Of a stretch of 64,000 bases of DNA, positions 59,065 through 64,000 are shown piece by piece (positions within the stretch are counted from its first letter, which is position 1; the number at the start of each line of letters is the position of its first letter). The notes beneath the pieces are model-generated. The model did no database searches. It had not been told where the DNA came from and worked only from the letters and a program-made list of their open reading frames with translations. The translations under genes were made by a program, and so were the position numbers. The stretch is from Adiantum capillus-veneris (lineage: Eukaryota; Streptophyta; Polypodiopsida; Polypodiales; Pteridaceae), in NCBI GenBank assembly GCA_014529385.2, contig CM043950.1, forward strand, positions 158,490,545 through 158,554,544, read 5' to 3'.

Positions 59065-59514
59065 CTCAAAAATGGCAAGCGATGGAGGAGTTGTGCAATG
59101 AGGTTGTGTAATAGAGTATAACTCTTCAGAGTGCTACCTTTGTCAAGGTCATGAAAGAGCTTACCAAGGGCCGCAGGTTTGATCTTGTTCAACAGAATAG
59201 CCAAGGGTACTGCAGATGAGGATTCTACTACTACTGTCAATGGTCTAATGCTAGCCTACTACAAAGAGAAACTATATGATGAGGTCATGAACATATACAA
59301 CAAGATGAAAGAAAACCTTGTCCGTCATGTCCTGACATATTTCTGCATTGCTCTTTCTTCTCTTAGAGATTTGGGTAATCGTCAAGGAGCACATGAACTA
59401 TATGCAGTTGTATAGGAGCGAGGAGTTTCCCTTGACATGAAGGCTGATAGCATTGTCTGTGATACCATGGCAAAAGCTGGCAAGGTTTGGGAGGCGGCGT
59501 CCCTCTTCTCGTGA
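59065..59514 (+). pseudogene. captured PPR-protein fragment inside E3, antisense to E3
   Basis: Reads as consecutive 35-residue pentatricopeptide repeats: ATFVKVMKELTKGRRFDLV, then after a frame change TTTVNGLMLAYYKEKLYDEV and NIYNKMKENLVRHVLTYFCI, RQGAHELYAVV, a TAG (59413-59415), and DSIVCDTMAKAGKVWEAASL. The spacing and the helix pairs suit P-class PPR proteins, which bind organellar RNA in plants. The single repeats here, a frameshift and the stop make it a non-functional fragment. Family member not identifiable. Confidence 0.6.
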
Positions 59515-59998
59515 TTTTGAGGTTGAAGAAGTATGGTTTTAAGGCACACAGTAGATGAGGGGGTGAGTGAGAGGTTGCACCTGCATGCTCCAGGCACGCA
59601 GTTCAGTAGTTGCCAGTGGCTGGGGAATTGCCAAATAGTGGTCACTGCGCTGTGCCCCTCACAACTATCGTGTGGACTTCGCTTTGCACCTGTCAACAAC
59701 TCGTCGTAGGAGGGTAGGTAGGCTACTGGTCGTGCGTACAACATAGGGAGGTGGGTGGGCTTTTGGTAGGTGGCCAAGGGCTACTGTACTGCACGTGCAC
59801 TGATGTAACAAGGGGCAGGGAAAGAGAGAGAGGTAGTGAGTCGGACTGCAGAGCTAAAGGCCCGCCACTATTTGTGTGTGAGAAGCACCGAAGTTTACAT
59901 GCAGGTTGCAAGCTCACCAACCGCCATGCAAGAAGCCACACGCATGTACGGCTTGCCATGAAATAAAAAAATAGAAAAAATCACCATGTAGTGGTAGA

Positions 59999-60460
59999 TG
60001 CACCATTAGGCAAAATTTGGAGTCACAAAGGGGTCCTTTAAGGAGTTTGACTTTACCTCTCTCTACCAAAACGGGCGCATGGATAAATTTTTGCAAACAA
60101 ACTCCAAAGTTGGCAGAGGTTTGACAGTTAGAATGTCCTCTTCAAGCTCTATCTACTGATATATAGCACGCCATGAGATTCCTCATATTTTAGAAAATCC
60201 TTTTTTTGATGCACTTAGATTTTGACAGAGTTGTCACATCATAGGTGAATCAAAAAAAGAATCTTCTAAAATATGAGGAATCTCATGGCGTGCTATATAT
60301 CAGTAGATAGAGCTTGAAGAGGACATTCTAACTGTCAAACCTCCGCCAACTTTGGAGTCTGTTTGCAAAAATTTATCCATGCGCCCATTTTGGTAGAGAG
60401 AGGTAAAGTCAAACTCCTTAAAGGACCCCTTTGTGAGTCCAAATTTTGCCTAATGCTGCA
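59999..60460. mobile_element. 462-bp hairpin, 216-bp arms
   Basis: 59999-60214 and 60245-60460 are inverted copies with only a handful of mismatches, around a 30-nt loop. Outer ends CATTAGGCAAAATTTGGA / TCCAAATTTTGCCTAATG. No coding content. It could be a foldback MITE or a palindromic duplication. A transcript would fold into a near-perfect double strand. Confidence 0.9.
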
Positions 60461-60525
60461 ACTCTAGTAAGTGGCGCCTGTGTGTGTAAGAGAGAGGGAC
60501 AGTTAAACTGTGAGTGGCATGGAGG

Positions 60526-60527
60526 GG

Positions 60528-60616
<89 letters not shown>
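60526..60616. repeat. (GA)n microsatellite
   Basis: About 45 GA units within E3, 65 bp to the right of the hairpin; a second, shorter GA tract and a G tract (60834-60851) follow. Confidence 0.9.
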
Positions 60617-60621
<5 letters not shown>

Positions 60622-60851
60622 TTTCACGGCTAGTGTACTGCTTGTGGCGCAGAAGTGCTTCATGGAGTTGGGTGGTTGAATTGAGAGAGAGCGCATGGCC
60701 GACAATGGACTAGAGAAAGAGAGGGAGATTGGGGGGTTGAACCGTTGCATGGCATCAAGAGGGGCCGGCTGGAAACTGCGAGAAAAAGAGAGAGAGAGAG
60801 AGCGAGAGAGAGTGTCGAACTCTGCATGCAGGAGGGGGGGGGGGGGGGGGG

Positions 60852-61569
60852 TTGAGACAGTTGGGGAGCTATGGGTGGCACCTACATACCAAGTGCACAT
60901 CCCCCCATATTGTAGGTGATGGTCTTGGCTCGCGTGCGCCACCTGCTGTGGTTTGATGCTTCAATATGCTTCAACTGTGTTCGTTAATTAAAAGAAAACA
61001 ATAGTATGGCTTTCAGTGATTCCCACAAAAATAATTTGATGGTGTTCCCGCTAAGCGGAGAGAAGGTAGATTAGGCAATCGAGTTCCTGTTCTCCTCCCG
61101 TTTACTTCTTCACTCGGACACTCACCAAAGTCGCTTGGGTGTATTCCTACAACAATCTACCGTAAAATCTACTGCTACTATTTTTTTTTCTCCGGACATT
61201 CTATGTGATAGAATTCAATATACTCGCTATTTACAAAGGGTCATCATAGGTAAATACATTGTCTCTTACGATTTATTCTTTCGCAATATCCTATCTAACG
61301 TCATATGCTAATCCCTTCTTATTATTGAGTATTTTTATTATGTTTAATCTGTTCAAGTATGACGTTTAATAATCATACATACAATAATAATTATCATATC
61401 ATAACAATAAAGAAGAAATTCTCTTTAATTTCAAAGATGATTAAATGTATAATACAATCAACACTAATTACTGCAAGCCGAGGTAGCTAGCAATACTAAC
61501 AGGCATGAGAGAACAAAATACTTAGTTGATACTTGTCGAAATCCTTAATCTTGGATCAGCATAGCCTAC
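60852..61569 (-). other. E3 5' interior, non-coding
   Basis: No ORF or motif. Differs from the corresponding part of E2 (28920 onward), so E2 and E3 share LTRs and 3' interior only. Confidence 0.5.
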
Positions 61570-61581
61570 GCTCTGATACCA
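61570..61581 (-). promoter_or_regulatory. E3 primer-binding site
   Basis: GCTCTGATACCA on + (TGGTATCAGAGC on the element's strand), one base from the LTR. Confidence 0.85.
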
Positions 61582-61582
61582 C

Positions 61583-62059
61583 TGCTACAGACGAGAGCGT
61601 GACTGCCCTGCATAATACCCAAGATGACACAATATCTAGCATAAACTGACAAATCTGCTTACCTGGCAATTCCCATAGCACATAAATTGCAATGTATGCG
61701 AATAGAGAGAGACCGAGAGCAAGACAAAGCAAAAGAGCATGTGTAGGCGCACCTCCTAGAGTGAAGTGCTATGCCAGCACGGCGAGAGAGAAGAGAGGAG
61801 AGGGGGGAAGAATACACATACACTGGGTGCAATCTCCCCCCTTGCAAGAGTGACCATTTCCCTCTTGCACGTATTTCATTTATAGATTTCTTGAATAGTC
61901 AAAAATGAGTACAAACTGGCTGGCCAGACATAAATGGCCAAAGCTCCTAAAGAGCACTTGAATACATAAAATATAATATCCTTTTTGCAATAGCCTAGCT
62001 CGGTCAAGCCTTTTCCACCTGTCAACTGCAATAAATAGTAAAATATCAATTCCATAACA
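61583..62059 (-). repeat. E3 5' LTR
   Basis: 477 bp, same ends as the 3' LTR. Includes the CACCTCCTAGAGTG block and ATTTATAG TATA-like site. Confidence 0.88.
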
Positions 62060-62879
62060 CCCGGTGGGCTTGACATTCCCTCCAAATTTTTTAGAGGGGT
62101 GCCAAGTTTGGAGGGGCCTATATAAACAATAGTCCATCCCCTTAGACACCCCTTTTGGCAAACTCTCTAGAGTCTTAGAGCTAATACATGAGGTTTGTCC
62201 TTGGGGGCTGTATAAGAACATCCACGTATAGTTACCTCCCCTAGGTATCTATCTGCCTAGAAGAAAGCCTGGGTAGGAAGCATTCTTGCGGAAGGTATAG
62301 GAGGTGCAAGTGCTTCGCGTTCATGTCTATTCTTGGAATGTAGTGCTGCTCATCACTACACCAAAATACTTGTATTTTATGACTAGTTGCCTTTCCTAGG
62401 TGTCTATTTGCCTGACAAAAGTTTGGATAGGAAGCATCCTCGTGGAGGGTTAAGGTGGTGCAAAGTGCTTGGGGATCATTTCTATTGTTGGAATGGAGCG
62501 CTCCTCATCATTGCACCCATTTCACATTGTTTTGCTCTTTGTTTTTGCCTATATTTCACTTTTATTGTGGTATTGATGGTTCTTGAAGGGCCCTTGATAC
62601 TGCGCGGAGGGCCAACGCTGTTCCTCGGAGGGCCTTGACGAGCTTGGGTCATTCCCTGATGGGCAAAAATGACCAGACCATATGGTAGTCTTTAGGTCAC
62701 ATGGTCATTTTTTTGTGAAGGTGAAGAGTTGTGAATTGAGATATTTGTTAATTAACATTGTGATCATAGGAAAAAACACACGATTACATGAATATGAAAT
62801 CCCTATCCATAGTCCCCCTCATGTATATAGGACCTACTAATCTCTCTTTGAACATATCTAAACCTTTATATTACCTTAG
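62060..62879. other. possible LTR remnant with an internal tandem repeat
   Basis: CCTATATAAACAATAG (about 62118) looks like a TATA region. A ~130-bp segment (62231-62362) recurs in diverged form at 62386-62516 (CCTAGGT(A/G)TCTAT(C/T)TGCC, ATAGGAAGCAT-like). No gene seen. Confidence 0.4.
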
Positions 62880-63242
<363 letters not shown>

Positions 63243-64000
63243 TGTCCACCTATTTGTGGATCAGAAATAGATTAGAGAGCGTGTGAAAGACAGTGTTCTC
63301 GCTTCCCAAGTCCCATAGTGCCTATAATGTGTTCGTGTATAAAGTGGAATACTTTTACCCACTCAATAGAATTTGGAAGAAAAGCTAGTTAGAAGAATGC
63401 TAGCAAAAGAATGTTACTACCATCTGGGAGATTAAAGGGCCTGAATACATAAAGGTATTCATCTGGAAGGTGCTATGGGAAGCCTTGACTACTCGGATTA
63501 AGGTGCACGCTAGAGAGGTTGACTCTGACACTTGCTCTTGCTATAGGTCATCAGCTTTGGAAAACCTCCTTCATCTATTCGTCTAGTGAACTACTTCGCG
63601 GGGACTAGCCGTTAGGGTTTCCAAGTGGGTACGAAGGATTTGGAAGATCATCTTCTTTATGGATGACCTGATCTTGGGAGGGCATGGTATCCAAAGCCAG
63701 GTCGTTTTGGTGTGCACACAAATTACGAGATTTTGCTACCTGAAGCAGGTTTGGAAGTCTAGGAACTTGCGAGTCTTTGTTGGTAAACTGGATGTAGCTC
63801 TTTTTGATGATATTGTGAGTCTAAGCACTGAGTTCATACATGTTGTAGGAGCAAAAAGAGGGGCAGTTGACAAAGATTAAGGATGGGTGTATGCATTGAT
63901 CTGCTTAGAACACTCAAGAGGGTAGGAGTAACATCTCTGGTTGGTATCCTCTTTTTAAGTACAAGTCTTCGCTAGAACCCTAGCTCCTTTAGAGGAACCT
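63243..64000 (+). mobile_element. LINE 3' fragment with zinc-binding domain, copy 2 (runs off window)
   Basis: Same content as 54585-55340: IWEIKGPEYIKVFIWKVLW and the Cys-rich SDTCSCYRS segment near 63424-63610, then the MDDLILGGHGIQSQ and SRNLRVFVGKLDVALFDDIV frame. Continues past base 64000. Confidence 0.7.

Larger units (their letters stand above)
55922..62059 (-). mobile_element. E3: E-family LTR element with captured PPR fragment
   Basis: Minus-oriented. 5' LTR 61583-62059 with primer-binding site at 61570-61581; 3' LTR 55922-56398. Both LTRs are 477 bp and somewhat diverged (several percent by eye), so older than C1. The interior has no gag or pol. It shares 56399-58420 with E2, then carries tandem ~210-305-bp units (58350-58970), a PPR gene fragment, a long hairpin and GA tracts. 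Flanks GCCTG and CCCGG do not form a clear target duplication. Confidence 0.8.

Noticed and set aside
55922-62059. GCCTG and CCCGG as the target duplication of E3
   Set aside because: Only three of five bases agree; not enough to claim a duplication.

Overview
This is plant nuclear DNA in which almost everything recognisable is a retrotransposon. One HECATE-like bHLH transcription factor gene stands out as an intact host gene. The evidence for a plant nuclear genome is threefold: several LTR families use a primer-binding site of the TGGTATCAGAGC type (initiator-Met tRNA), the reverse transcriptases are of plant Ty3/gypsy (Tat/Athila-like), Ty1/copia and L1-LINE types, and dinucleotide tracts are abundant. 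A fern or other large-genome vascular plant would fit, but the sequence does not fix the species.

Layout, left to right. 1-8450: 3' three quarters of a decayed Tat/Athila-like gypsy element (T1) with two unusual sense ORFs after integrase and a probable 500-bp 3' LTR. 8451-9888 (-): a broken multi-exon gene with a ParB-like DGNHR motif, cut by T1. 10419-12696: a small non-autonomous LTR element (R1) in AT-rich DNA. 13.3-17.5 kb: gene-poor, with a 160-bp foldback and a direct repeat. 17.5-20.2 kb (-): an L1-type LINE remnant. 20.3-22.6 kb: degenerate tandem repeats. 22853-24163 (-): the bHLH gene. 26.6-50 kb: a deep nest. A non-autonomous LTR element (E2) contains a gypsy element (G1, target duplication TAGGA), which contains a copia element (C1, target duplication GAGAT). 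E2 also holds a solo gypsy LTR. 48.6-52.6 kb: a second gypsy copy (G2) with an intact gag-protease ORF. 54.2-64 kb: two copies of an LTR+LINE unit flanking a third E-family element (E3).

The most notable result is structural. Two independent target-site duplications (GTTGG for E2, CATTT for the gypsy LTR inside E2) match only if the interval about 46661-48576 is turned around. It lies between two near-identical 1.63-kb LTRs in opposite orientation, so an inversion by recombination between them (or an assembly flip) is recorded. The E family has no visible gag or pol but carries host gene fragments antisense to itself: two phase-matched exons of a HAK/KUP potassium-transporter-like gene, with their intron, in E2, and a PPR fragment in E3. 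E3 also contains a nearly perfect 216-bp-arm hairpin.

Limits: repeat boundaries and identities were judged by eye, no database search was possible, and intron and exon calls rest on splice consensus and reading phase.
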